Below are positions 6,454-12,700 of a stretch of 14,869 nucleotides of DNA, in pieces; the stretch's first letter is position 1; each line of letters opens with the position of its first letter. The translations under genes and the position numbers were made by a program. The DNA is from Prevotella sp. UBA7551 (lineage in GTDB: Bacteria > Bacteroidota > Bacteroidia > Bacteroidales > Bacteroidaceae): contig DLLX01000035.1 of the NCBI GenBank assembly GCA_002479145.1, positions 3,640 to 18,508 on the forward strand. The letters are read 5' to 3'. The notes under the pieces were generated by a model, which worked only from the letters and a program-made list of their open reading frames with translations, searched no databases and was not told where the DNA came from.

Positions 6454-7866
6454 TTATGGTTGTACTTTCGGCTCAGTCGGCATCGTTTTCTCTTTCTTCT
6501 TCCTCCTGATCCATTGGGTCCATTGCCATGTTCGGTCGGCAAAGGTGAGCAGAAGGAGGGGAAGGACAAACCAAAGGAGGAGGAATGTCAAGCGTTTGGT
6601 GACGCCGTTTTCTGGCAGTTTCCCCAGCTTGCTCTTCTCCAACGGTGCCGAAAGCTCCTCTTGAGAGGGCAGTCCATTGTGGCTCCACTTGTTGATGATC
6701 ACACCGTTGTGTATCAGCAGCAGTCCCGGATTGCTCCTTATGACGGTCTCCAGCGTCGTCCCATCTGTGATATAGAACGGATATTCGGCACCCGTGATGT
6801 CCCTCCAGTGGGCCACTGCGCTCTCTCCGCTTGCTGTTAAGGCGATGAAGGCGTAGTGATGGTCTTGCGCATACTCGTATATACGGTCTATATCCCCGAA
6901 GTTGGTGTCGTCGGCCAGCTCCAGATGGGGGGCTACCAGCACGAAGGTATAGCCTTTCTTGGACAGGATGCGGTCGGTAATGTCGTCGCCGGTGGCCTGG
7001 TCGGTGATGGAAAAGTCCTGTATGGGCGGCTCGTAGCCTTTCTCCACCTCCACGGTTTTGCTGTCAATGAATGTCCATGTGGAGTCGGGATAGTTGTCAA
7101 TCGTGAACTCTTTGCGCACGCCTCCTTTCTCCAGGATGAACGTAGTCTCAAATTTTGGCTGCTTTGCTCCCTTGGGAATCTCCATTCCCTTGCGAATGTC
7201 AGCCCCGATATGGAAAGGGCGGAAGTCGAAGAAGGGCAGATACCACAGGCTCAGACCAGCCGAGATGAGAATGAAGAGGGCCGTGTAGTTGATGACAATC
7301 CACTGGTTGCTCTTCGAGATAAAGCGTGCCATGCAGCGCGGTTTCCACGCAATGGTGGCCGCCATGGCCAGCAAAGCGATGTTTTTGAGCAGCGTTTGCC
7401 CGTTGGTCAGGTGTATAGCGTCGCCGAAACAGCCACAGTCCTTGATAGGATTCCAGCCCCACAGCCAGACCGTGATGATGGTCATGATGGCCATGAAAGC
7501 CACGATGATGCGGCTTACCAATCTTCTTCGGATGGCGAATAGCAAGAAAATGCCCAGACAAAACTCCAAGGCGGAGAGCAGAACGCTCGTGGTCAGCGTG
7601 GCCCATGAGGGCACATACTGCTCCAGATGGAGGGCTTCGAGGTAATCGTTGATTTTGTATTGTGTGCCCAGAGGGTCGATAGCTTTGACGAATCCCGAGA
7701 AGATGAGCGCAAGCGCAAGCGGAATCCGGCACACATTGACGGCTATTCGCCATCCGAGACCCGCCTTCACGGCCTTCACGGTGGTTTCGTCCCGTGTCGT
7801 CTTCTTTGTGCCTTTGTCGTGTATCTTCTCTTCCATCCTTTCTGCATTGTGGGCTTCCACCGCCAT
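6454..7866 (-). CDS. BT_3928-family DoxX-like membrane protein with thioredoxin-like domain
   Basis: A membrane protein of about 470 residues with no proven function. After a charged N-terminus (1-38) come hydrophobic segments near 42-60, 90-112, 117-137, 157-174 and 190-210, with a CGCFGD motif (144-149) typical of the DoxX/MauE-like branch. A soluble part follows (about 215-420); its second half (from about 305) resembles a thioredoxin-like fold but has no CxxC, so classical disulfide exchange by it is unlikely. A last membrane segment (424-444) ends in a basic tail. The longest frame opens with GTG at 7908, overlapping the DUF1599 stop. I chose the ATG at 7864-7866 because AAGGAG stands 3 nt before it. 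The order DUF1599, this gene, tpiA, SPOR, folE recalls the Bacteroides arrangement (from memory). Confidence 0.82.
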   Translation of the reverse strand: MAVEAHNAERMEEKIHDKGTKKTTRDETTVKAVKAGLGWRIAVNVCRIPLALALIFSGFVKAIDPLGTQYKINDYLEALHLEQYVPSWATLTTSVLLSALEFCLGIFLLFAIRRRLVSRIIVAFMAIMTIITVWLWGWNPIKDCGCFGDAIHLTNGQTLLKNIALLAMAATIAWKPRCMARFISKSNQWIVINYTALFILISAGLSLWYLPFFDFRPFHIGADIRKGMEIPKGAKQPKFETTFILEKGGVRKEFTIDNYPDSTWTFIDSKTVEVEKGYEPPIQDFSITDQATGDDITDRILSKKGYTFVLVAPHLELADDTNFGDIDRIYEYAQDHHYAFIALTASGESAVAHWRDITGAEYPFYITDGTTLETVIRSNPGLLLIHNGVIINKWSHNGLPSQEELSAPLEKSKLGKLPENGVTKRLTFLLLWFVLPLLLLTFADRTWQWTQWIRRKKKEKTMPTEPKVQP

Positions 7867-7869
7867 TTT

Positions 7870-7875
7870 CTCCTT
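7870..7875 (-). promoter_or_regulatory. Shine-Dalgarno site for the BT_3928-family gene
   Basis: AAGGAG on the minus strand, 3 nt before the ATG at 7866 and inside an A/T-rich leader. It is the clearest Shine-Dalgarno sequence among the starts I checked, and it decides the start in favour of this ATG over the upstream GTG at 7908. Confidence 0.65.
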
Positions 7876-7904
7876 ATTTATAAAAGATGCCGGCAGCCGC
7901 CCCG

Positions 7905-8492
7905 TCACTCCTCAGCTTTTCCTTTGCCCATCCGTTCGTCGATGCGGATGATGCCAAAGAGGGCGTAGTTGATAATGTCCATATAGTTACTGGCGATGCC
8001 TTCGCTCACCATGGTCTTTCCACAGTGGTCCTCTATCTCCTTGATGCGCTCTATTTTGGTGAGGATCAAGTCCGTATAGCTGCTCACCCGCATCTCTCTC
8101 CACGCCTCTCCGTAGTCATGATTCTTGCGTTTCATCAGCTCAAAGGCTGCTTTGGCGTGGGTGTCGTAGAGCGAAAGTGCCTCGTCGGGCGTGGTATCGA
8201 TGCGGTCTGCGCAGGGGAGGGAAAGCTGAATGATGCCCACGAGGCCGTAATTGACCAGTGCGATGAACTCACCGCGCACGCCTTCGCCCACATGATTCTC
8301 GCCCGTGGTCTCGATAGTGCGTATGCGCTTGGCCTTGATGAACAGCTGATCGGTGACGGTCTGTGGCCGCATGATGCGCCATGACGCACCATAGTCGTGC
8401 AGCTTGTCCGCAAAAACCTTGCGACAAGCGGCCAATGCTTGCTCAAACTGGTGGTCTGTCATTGACGGATTATCGTTGCATTCTGCTTGCAT
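7905..8492 (-). CDS. DUF1599 protein with two repeated domains
   Basis: A 195-residue soluble protein built from two copies of one unit: about 30-90 and about 123-184. Each starts with a K-x-H-D-Y-G-x-x-W-R-x-M-R motif (KLHDYGASWRIMR and KNHDYGEAWREMR) and continues through a basic helix to N-Y-(G/A)-L-(V/F)-G-I-I. This is the DUF1599 pattern; the His-Asp and later Glu/Asn residues suggest a metal or nucleotide site, but function is unknown. The ATG at 8490-8492 is chosen because a weak AGGA precedes it and a good promoter lies at the right distance; the ATG at 8460-8462 is an alternative. It is the first gene of the run to folE, and its stop overlaps a GTG of the next frame. Confidence 0.85.
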   Translation of the reverse strand: MQAECNDNPSMTDHQFEQALAACRKVFADKLHDYGASWRIMRPQTVTDQLFIKAKRIRTIETTGENHVGEGVRGEFIALVNYGLVGIIQLSLPCADRIDTTPDEALSLYDTHAKAAFELMKRKNHDYGEAWREMRVSSYTDLILTKIERIKEIEDHCGKTMVSEGIASNYMDIINYALFGIIRIDERMGKGKAEE

Positions 8493-8511
8493 AGCATCCT
8501 ATATTTTGCGG

Positions 8512-8541
8512 CAAAATTACGCATTTTCTTTGAATTAGCAA
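8512..8541 (-). promoter_or_regulatory. Bacteroidetes-type promoter for the DUF1599-to-folE operon
   Basis: On the minus strand TTG (8539-8541, within TTTTG), a 19-bp spacer, then TAATTTTG (8512-8519), matching the Bacteroidetes primary sigma consensus TTG/TAnnTTTG. The -7 box ends 19 bp before the ATG at 8492, giving a short leader. A 7-bp inverted repeat (GCATTTT 8521-8527, AAAATGC 8540-8546) spans the spacer and could be an operator. Confidence 0.8.
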
Positions 8542-8670
8542 AATGCGACCTACTAACACTTTGTAAAATCTGGCCTTATATCTTAAATGAACAAGACCGA
8601 AAACTCGCCCTGCCGTGTCTTTTTCACAGCATGAGGGAGTGGGTGCGGCCAGGGATGAGGAAAAGAAACA

Positions 8671-8707
8671 GGGTGCGTCAAAAGCCGTTCTGACTTCTGG
8701 CGCACCC
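8671..8707 (-). terminator. fba: Intrinsic terminator of the aldolase gene
   Basis: GGGTGCG (8671-8677) pairs perfectly with CGCACCC (8701-8707), and the stem continues to about 14 bp with one mismatch and one G-U pair around a 9-nt loop. Read on the minus strand it is followed by TGTTTCTTTTCC, a T-rich tract, as expected of a rho-independent terminator. It stands about 49 bp after the aldolase stop. Confidence 0.75.
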
Positions 8708-8721
8708 TATGCAGAGACCCA

Positions 8722-8739
8722 ATCCTGCCTGTGCAGGAT
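8722..8739 (-). repeat. Short hairpin just after the aldolase stop
   Basis: ATCCTGC (8722-8728) and GCAGGAT (8733-8739) form a 7-bp perfect stem with a 4-nt loop, 17 bp beyond the stop codon and before the main terminator. There is no T-tract. It may protect the mRNA 3' end or be a first weak terminator. Confidence 0.45.
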
Positions 8740-8755
8740 CGGAATAATTCTTGCT

Positions 8756-9769
8756 TTAGTCGCAGTTGAGGAGCTTACCGTCGCTTCCGAGCACCTCGGT
8801 AATCTTGTGAGCGTACATCTCCGTCATGTACTGACGGGCTACCTTGCCATACTGACGCGGGTCGAAGTACTCCGGATGCTTGGCCAACGTCTCACGCACA
8901 CCGGCGGTATAGGCCAACCGGGAGTCGGAGTCGATGTTGATTTTGCACACTGCGCTCTTGGCTGCCTCGCGGAGTTGCTCCTCGGGAATGCCCACGGCGT
9001 TGGGCAGATGACCACCATAGCGGTTGATGATGTCGACATATTCCTGGGGAACGGAGGAAGAACCGTGGAGCACAATGGGGAATCCGGGGAGCTTCTTCTC
9101 AACCTCGTGCAGGATGTCGAAGGCCAATGGAGGAGGCACAAGGCGACCTGTCTTCGGGTCACGGGTGCACTGCTCGGGCTTAAACTTGTAGGCTCCGTGG
9201 CTCGTACCGATGGAGATGGCGAGTGAGTCGCAGCCTGAACGGGTGGAGAAGTCGATGACTTCCTCTGGGCGGGTATAGTGACTCACCTCAGACTTGACGT
9301 GCTCTTCCACACCGGCGAGCACACCCAGCTCTGCCTCTACGGTGACATCGAACTGGTGGGCGTACTCCACACACTTCTTGGTCAGCTCGATGTTCTCCTC
9401 GTAGGGGAGCGATGAGCCGTCGATCATCACTGAAGAGAAGCCCAAATCGACGCATCCCTTCACCAGCTCGAACGAATCGCCGTGGTCAAGGTGCAGGGCA
9501 ATCTCGGGATGATGGCATCCCAGTGACTTGGCATACTCCACTGCGCCCTCTGCCATGTAGCGGAGGAGAATAGGATTGGCGTATGCGCGTGCGCCTTTTG
9601 ACACCTGAAGAATGACGGGTGACTTCGTTTGGGCTACTGCAGTGATGATGGCTTGGAGCTGCTCAAGGTTGTTGAAGTTGAACGCGGGGATTGCATAGCC
9701 GCCGTTGACGGCTCTTTTGAACATCTCGCGCGTATTGACGAGTCCAAGATCTTTGTAATTTACTGCCAT
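8756..9769 (-). CDS. fba: Class II fructose-1,6-bisphosphate aldolase
   Basis: A zinc-dependent cytoplasmic aldolase that splits fructose 1,6-bisphosphate into dihydroxyacetone phosphate and glyceraldehyde 3-phosphate, and makes it in gluconeogenesis. In its 337 residues: IPAFNFNN (27-34), LHLDHGDSF (92-100) with catalytic Asp95 and zinc ligand His96, VEAELGVLAGVEE (144-156), SIGTSHGAYKF (186-196) with zinc ligand His191, LHGSSSVP (234-241) with zinc ligand His235, and NIDSDSRLAYTAG for phosphate binding. Length and sequence style fit the longer class II type. It forms its own unit, with a promoter 46-76 bp upstream and a terminator downstream, and is divergent from the HD gene. Confidence 0.97.
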   Translation of the reverse strand: MAVNYKDLGLVNTREMFKRAVNGGYAIPAFNFNNLEQLQAIITAVAQTKSPVILQVSKGARAYANPILLRYMAEGAVEYAKSLGCHHPEIALHLDHGDSFELVKGCVDLGFSSVMIDGSSLPYEENIELTKKCVEYAHQFDVTVEAELGVLAGVEEHVKSEVSHYTRPEEVIDFSTRSGCDSLAISIGTSHGAYKFKPEQCTRDPKTGRLVPPPLAFDILHEVEKKLPGFPIVLHGSSSVPQEYVDIINRYGGHLPNAVGIPEEQLREAAKSAVCKINIDSDSRLAYTAGVRETLAKHPEYFDPRQYGKVARQYMTEMYAHKITEVLGSDGKLLNCD

Positions 9770-9814
9770 GAGATTATGCTATTAGTTATAACACATTAAT
9801 TGATTATCGCACCG

Positions 9815-9845
9815 CAAAAGTACAATTTTATTTCATTTCAGCCAA
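9815..9845 (-). promoter_or_regulatory. fba: Bacteroidetes-type promoter of the aldolase gene
   Basis: On the minus strand TTG (9843-9845), a 20-bp spacer, then TACTTTTG (9815-9822), an exact TAnnTTTG. The box ends 45 bp before the aldolase ATG, giving a leader of about 40 nt. No other strong candidate is present in this gap on that strand. Confidence 0.78.
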
Positions 9846-9995
9846 GTGCGTGCATGCTAAATGTTGCCCTTAAAGCGTTAAAATAGCTGATTGCTTAATC
9901 TGTGTCAATTCTTCAGGCAATAACATCGGCTGCCACTTCTATGGCTGGAAAGCTGAAAACTGCCCGTGCGCCCACATTGTTTGCTGCGAAAATCG

Positions 9996-10003
9996 TATCT
10001 TTG
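9996..10003 (+). promoter_or_regulatory. Upstream TATCTTTG box (possible second HD promoter)
   Basis: TATCTTTG matches TAnnTTTG, 66 bp upstream of an identical box. A TTG at 9977-9979 gives a spacer of only 16 bp, short of the usual 19-21, so activity is doubtful. It would give a leader of roughly 95 nt for the HD gene. Confidence 0.35.
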
Positions 10004-10029
10004 CAGAAGATAAGCTGCACTCGGCAATC

Positions 10030-10045
10030 TGAGAGCCAGCTCTCA
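10030..10045. repeat. Inverted repeat between the two TATCTTTG boxes
   Basis: TGAGAGC, CA, GCTCTCA: a 7-bp perfect dyad with a 2-bp centre. Imperfect symmetry continues outward to GCA at 10,024-10,026 and TGC at about 10,048-10,050, and a further TTTGC follows at 10,055-10,059. It lies in the -17 to -32 region of the downstream box, a position where a regulator could block RNA polymerase. Confidence 0.45.
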
Positions 10046-10061
10046 TTGTGCTCGTTTGCAT

Positions 10062-10069
10062 TATCTTTG
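10062..10069 (+). promoter_or_regulatory. Probable -7 box of the HD gene promoter
   Basis: TATCTTTG followed by C, an exact TAnnTTTG, ends 32 bp before the HD ATG, a normal distance. No TTG lies at 19-21 bp upstream (the nearest is at 10046-10048), so the -33 element is weak or the promoter needs an activator. Confidence 0.6.
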
Positions 10070-10101
10070 CCACCGATATGCGATTATAAAGACATAGCAA
10101 C

Positions 10102-10737
10102 ATGAACATTGACAAAAAAGCGAACCAATCAGAATTTGAGACGTTATTGCGCTCTGTGAAGCGCGAAGGGATGGATTTCGTCCTCGAAGACTTGGAGAAG
10201 GACGGGTTCTTCGACGCGCCAGCCTCGGCGGGCCACCACCTCAATGTGCCCGGCGGACTTTGCGAGCACTCGCTCAACGTGTGCCGGGCTGCGCTGAAGG
10301 TGTGGGAAGGAATGTGCCAGCTGGACGATAGCCTGGCCAAAGAGGTGAAGAAGGAGAGCGTCATCGTCGCCTCGCTGCTTCATGATGTGTGCAAGACCAA
10401 TATTTACAAGCCCACCACCAAGCGCAGAAAGAACGCTTTGGGCGTGTGGGAGGACGTTCCGGGCTGGGATGTCGTCTACAATAAGCTGCCGTTGGGGCAT
10501 GGCGAGAAGTCGGTCATCATGCTTCTGCTCTCCGGCCTCGACCTTACCGATGAGGAGATGATGGCCATCCGTTGGCACATGGGGGCGTTTGGCCTCAATT
10601 TCAACTCCTATGAGGACGAGCGGAGCTATGACTCTGCCAAGCTGCTCACCCCGCTGGTGACCATCGTACAGGCTGGCGACAGTCTGGCGGCGGGCATTAT
10701 GGAACGGACGGAGGAGGACATTGCCCGTCTTGGATAG
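10102..10737 (+). CDS. HD-domain phosphohydrolase family protein
   Basis: A soluble protein of 211 residues with the HD metal-dependent phosphohydrolase pattern: GGLCEHSLNV (51-60, His56), LLHDVCK (92-98, His94-Asp95), GHGEKSV (132-138, His133), RWHMG (157-161, His159) and QAGDSLA (190-196, Asp193). Spaced this way they give a complete H...HD...H...H...D metal site. It resembles stand-alone HD proteins that contain the C-terminal catalytic part seen in YhaM-type 3'-5' exoribonucleases but lacks an OB-fold nucleic-acid domain. The substrate is unknown: nucleotides or RNA are possible. It is the only convincing plus-strand gene in the window, monocistronic between its promoter region and a terminator hairpin. 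No Shine-Dalgarno is visible. Confidence 0.85.
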   Translation: MNIDKKANQSEFETLLRSVKREGMDFVLEDLEKDGFFDAPASAGHHLNVPGGLCEHSLNVCRAALKVWEGMCQLDDSLAKEVKKESVIVASLLHDVCKTNIYKPTTKRRKNALGVWEDVPGWDVVYNKLPLGHGEKSVIMLLLSGLDLTDEEMMAIRWHMGAFGLNFNSYEDERSYDSAKLLTPLVTIVQAGDSLAAGIMERTEEDIARLG

Positions 10738-10740
10738 GCG

Positions 10741-10768
10741 GTTTGGAAAGGTTTTGGCCTTTCCGAAC
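10741..10768 (+). terminator. Hairpin after the HD gene
   Basis: GTTTGGAAAGG (10741-10751) pairs with CCTTTCCGAAC (10758-10768), 11 bp with one G-U pair and a 6-nt loop, starting 3 bp after the stop codon. The following ATCGGTCTTCTCC is only moderately T-rich, so it may work together with the stronger hairpin 37 bp further on. Confidence 0.55.
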
Positions 10769-10804
10769 ATCGGTCTTCTCCCTCGATTATCCTACTTCAA
10801 AAAG

Positions 10805-10850
10805 TAAGCGTCACCCCTCGTGCAGCCTGTTGCGCGAGGGGTGACGCTTA
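10805..10850. terminator. Strong bidirectional terminator between convergent genes
   Basis: TAAGCGTCACCCCTCG (10805-10820) and CGAGGGGTGACGCTTA (10835-10850) are perfect 16-bp complements, and the stem can extend inward by U-G, G-C, C-G and A-U pairs. On the minus strand it is followed by CTTTTTGAAG, a T-tract suited to ending the phosphatase transcript; on the plus strand it is followed by TATTCTG. It lies between the HD gene and the phosphatase gene, which converge. Confidence 0.82.
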
Positions 10851-10948
10851 TATTCTGAGACCGATGAGAAGCAGAACACGATCCCGAAGAAGCCTTTCGC
10901 ATTTTCGGGGTCGCCCAAAGTCCTGCCTTGTCAATCGCCCAAATTTCG

Positions 10949-12427
10949 TTATTTCAACTGAGTCGGCTCGCCGATACACCCGTTAGGCATCTGGATGTGG
11001 AGCATGGCGCACACAGTAGCGGCAATGTCGGTGACGTGCGTCTCCTGAGTGGTCTCCCCATGGGGCACGTTCCATCCGTAGTAGATGCAGGGAATGTGGG
11101 TGTCGTAGGGGAACGGCTGCCCGTGCTGAGTGCCCTTGTAGTTGGGATCGTCCTTTCCACCGAAGTATTGTGGGCGCGTCACGACCGTGATCTGGCCGCT
11201 GCGGCCGTGGCAATAGCCGTTGATGAGCCGCTCCTTGATGGGGGCGGGGAGGGTTGCCTCGCTCAAATGCTCGTTGTCCACGACGTAGATGAAGTCCTTC
11301 TGGGTACGGAGCCACTTCACGGCCTCCTCCACGGCATCGTCGAGATCCACGTCTGCCTTGACCAATACAGCCTCGTTGAACGTGAACTGATAGTTGTCCT
11401 CGGGCAAAACGGGGTCCTCCGTCAGCTTGAATTTACCCTTCAAGTACTCGTTCAGTCCCTTCGTGGTGGCTGAGTAGTCCCATGCGCCGGCAGGATATTT
11501 GTGCGACCGGAGCATGTTGTAGTTGTGCGCCGCCCCGTGGTCGGCAGTGAGGAAGAGCAGGTAGTTGCCTTTTCCCACCGTGGCATCGAGCATCTGGAGG
11601 AAGGAAGCCAAATCCTTGTCGAGCTGCATGTACACGTCGTGGTTCTCCTTTCCGCGCGTGGAGTAGATATGCCCTATGAGGTCGGTCGACGACACGCTCA
11701 CCGTGAGCAGGTCGGTGGCGTCGTCTTGTCCGAGCTGCTCGCCCTTGATGGCGGCCTCCGCCATGCGGAACGTCATCGTCACGCCCTCGTTAGAGGCCTT
11801 GATGTCATAGCCCGGGGCGGTGTGGTTCTGCTTGTTGAAGTCGACAACCCACTGTGGCAGCGCATTCATATAGTAGGTGCTGGTGATGAAGTGGCCTGCT
11901 TCCGTGTCCCACCAGTAGGCGGCATTAGCCGTGTGTCCGGCCGGAAGGATGGCCGCACGGTCCTTGAGTGCCACACCCACCACCTTGGATTGGTAGTCGT
12001 TGCTCAACCTCAGCTCGTCACCAATGGTGGAAGTGCGCATGAGGTGTGGGCTGCGTTGTCCGGCCTTTCCGTTGCTTCCCACACCCTTCACAGATCCGTC
12101 ATAGCAGTTTTCCGTCTCCTTGCTCCCGCCGTCAAGGTAGAAGCTGTTGCCTGCTATGCCGTGTATAGAAGGTACTGAGCCGGTAAAGATGCTCGTATGA
12201 CCCACAGCCGTTACGGTAGGGGCGTAGTTGATTTGGCAGTTGCCACACGAATAGCCCTCCGAGAGCAGTCGCTTTAGGCCACCCTCGCCATATTCGTTGT
12301 AATAATAGTACAGGTAGTCCCAACGCATCTGGTCGACTACAAGCCCCACGACCAGCTTGGGGCGTGCGGTTTGTGCTTGTGCGCACACCGCAATGCAAAG
12401 CAGAAAGAAAGTCAATATCTTTTTCAT
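10949..12427 (-). CDS. pafA: PafA-type alkaline phosphatase (periplasmic, alkaline phosphatase superfamily)
   Basis: A secreted phosphomonoesterase of 492 residues expected to release phosphate from monoesters in the periplasm. A signal peptide (1-18, AQA cleavage site) is clear. Metal and active-site residues fit the PafA layout: Asp32 (LVVDQMRWD), Thr73 as nucleophile in YAPTVTAVGH, Asn94, Lys155 and Arg157 in LKDRAAILPAGHTA, Asp249 and His253 (STDLIGH), Asp296-His297 (TADHG) and His435 (GTQHG). Numbers are offset by 6-7 from my memory of PafA. A threonine rather than serine nucleophile with the Lys/Arg pair separates this branch from PhoA and from nucleotide pyrophosphatases. It is monocistronic, with a strong terminator downstream; a TAATTTTG box sits only 5 bp before the ATG. 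Confidence 0.9.
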   Translation of the reverse strand: MKKILTFFLLCIAVCAQAQTARPKLVVGLVVDQMRWDYLYYYYNEYGEGGLKRLLSEGYSCGNCQINYAPTVTAVGHTSIFTGSVPSIHGIAGNSFYLDGGSKETENCYDGSVKGVGSNGKAGQRSPHLMRTSTIGDELRLSNDYQSKVVGVALKDRAAILPAGHTANAAYWWDTEAGHFITSTYYMNALPQWVVDFNKQNHTAPGYDIKASNEGVTMTFRMAEAAIKGEQLGQDDATDLLTVSVSSTDLIGHIYSTRGKENHDVYMQLDKDLASFLQMLDATVGKGNYLLFLTADHGAAHNYNMLRSHKYPAGAWDYSATTKGLNEYLKGKFKLTEDPVLPEDNYQFTFNEAVLVKADVDLDDAVEEAVKWLRTQKDFIYVVDNEHLSEATLPAPIKERLINGYCHGRSGQITVVTRPQYFGGKDDPNYKGTQHGQPFPYDTHIPCIYYGWNVPHGETTQETHVTDIAATVCAMLHIQMPNGCIGEPTQLK

Positions 12428-12432
12428 ACGGG

Positions 12433-12440
12433 CAAAATTA
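12433..12440 (-). promoter_or_regulatory. pafA: Candidate -7 box immediately before the phosphatase start
   Basis: TAATTTTG on the minus strand, an exact TAnnTTTG, ends 5 bp before the phosphatase ATG. No TTG exists 19-21 bp upstream. If used, transcription would start at or next to the ATG and the mRNA would be leaderless. The box and its flank repeat the block in the DUF1599 promoter almost exactly. Confidence 0.45.
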
Positions 12441-12700
12441 CGAATTTTCTTTCACACTGTTTTTTGTTTTAAGAAAAATAAAGGGCGTCGCAAGAAAAAA
12501 TGACAGAGGTCAAGTTACATACTGGTTACATGGCTTCTCTGGTCTTTTTGGTGGCGCATGAATGGTTGTCCATCTCGCTTCAGTCTGCGATTAAAAACTT
12601 GTGAAGAGGGGGGAATGGGTTGCTTGGTTATGCCTTGTGTTTTAGCCTACAACATGACACCGGTGAGACGGGTTTGCAATAGGGCCTAAATGACGTGCCC

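Larger units (their letters stand above)
9770..10101. other. Divergent intergenic region between aldolase and HD genes
   Basis: These 332 bp hold the aldolase promoter on the minus strand (9815-9845), two TATCTTTG boxes on the plus strand (9996-10003 and 10062-10069) and an imperfect dyad between them centred near 10,037. The part from about 9,850 to 9,970 shows nothing I can name. A 67-codon plus-strand frame here (9902-10105) lacks family character and runs over the HD start. Confidence 0.6.

Noticed and set aside
8487..8693. 68-codon plus-strand frame between DUF1599 and aldolase genes
   Set aside because: It is antisense to the DUF1599 promoter and overlaps the aldolase terminator hairpin; composition is not protein-like.
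8755..9769. Aldolase and triosephosphate isomerase as one operon
   Set aside because: They are on the same strand, but a T-tract terminator (8671-8707) and a separate promoter (8512-8541) stand between the two units.
9902..10105. 67-codon plus-strand frame before the HD gene
   Set aside because: It runs through both TATCTTTG boxes and the HD start codon, and its product shows no family character.
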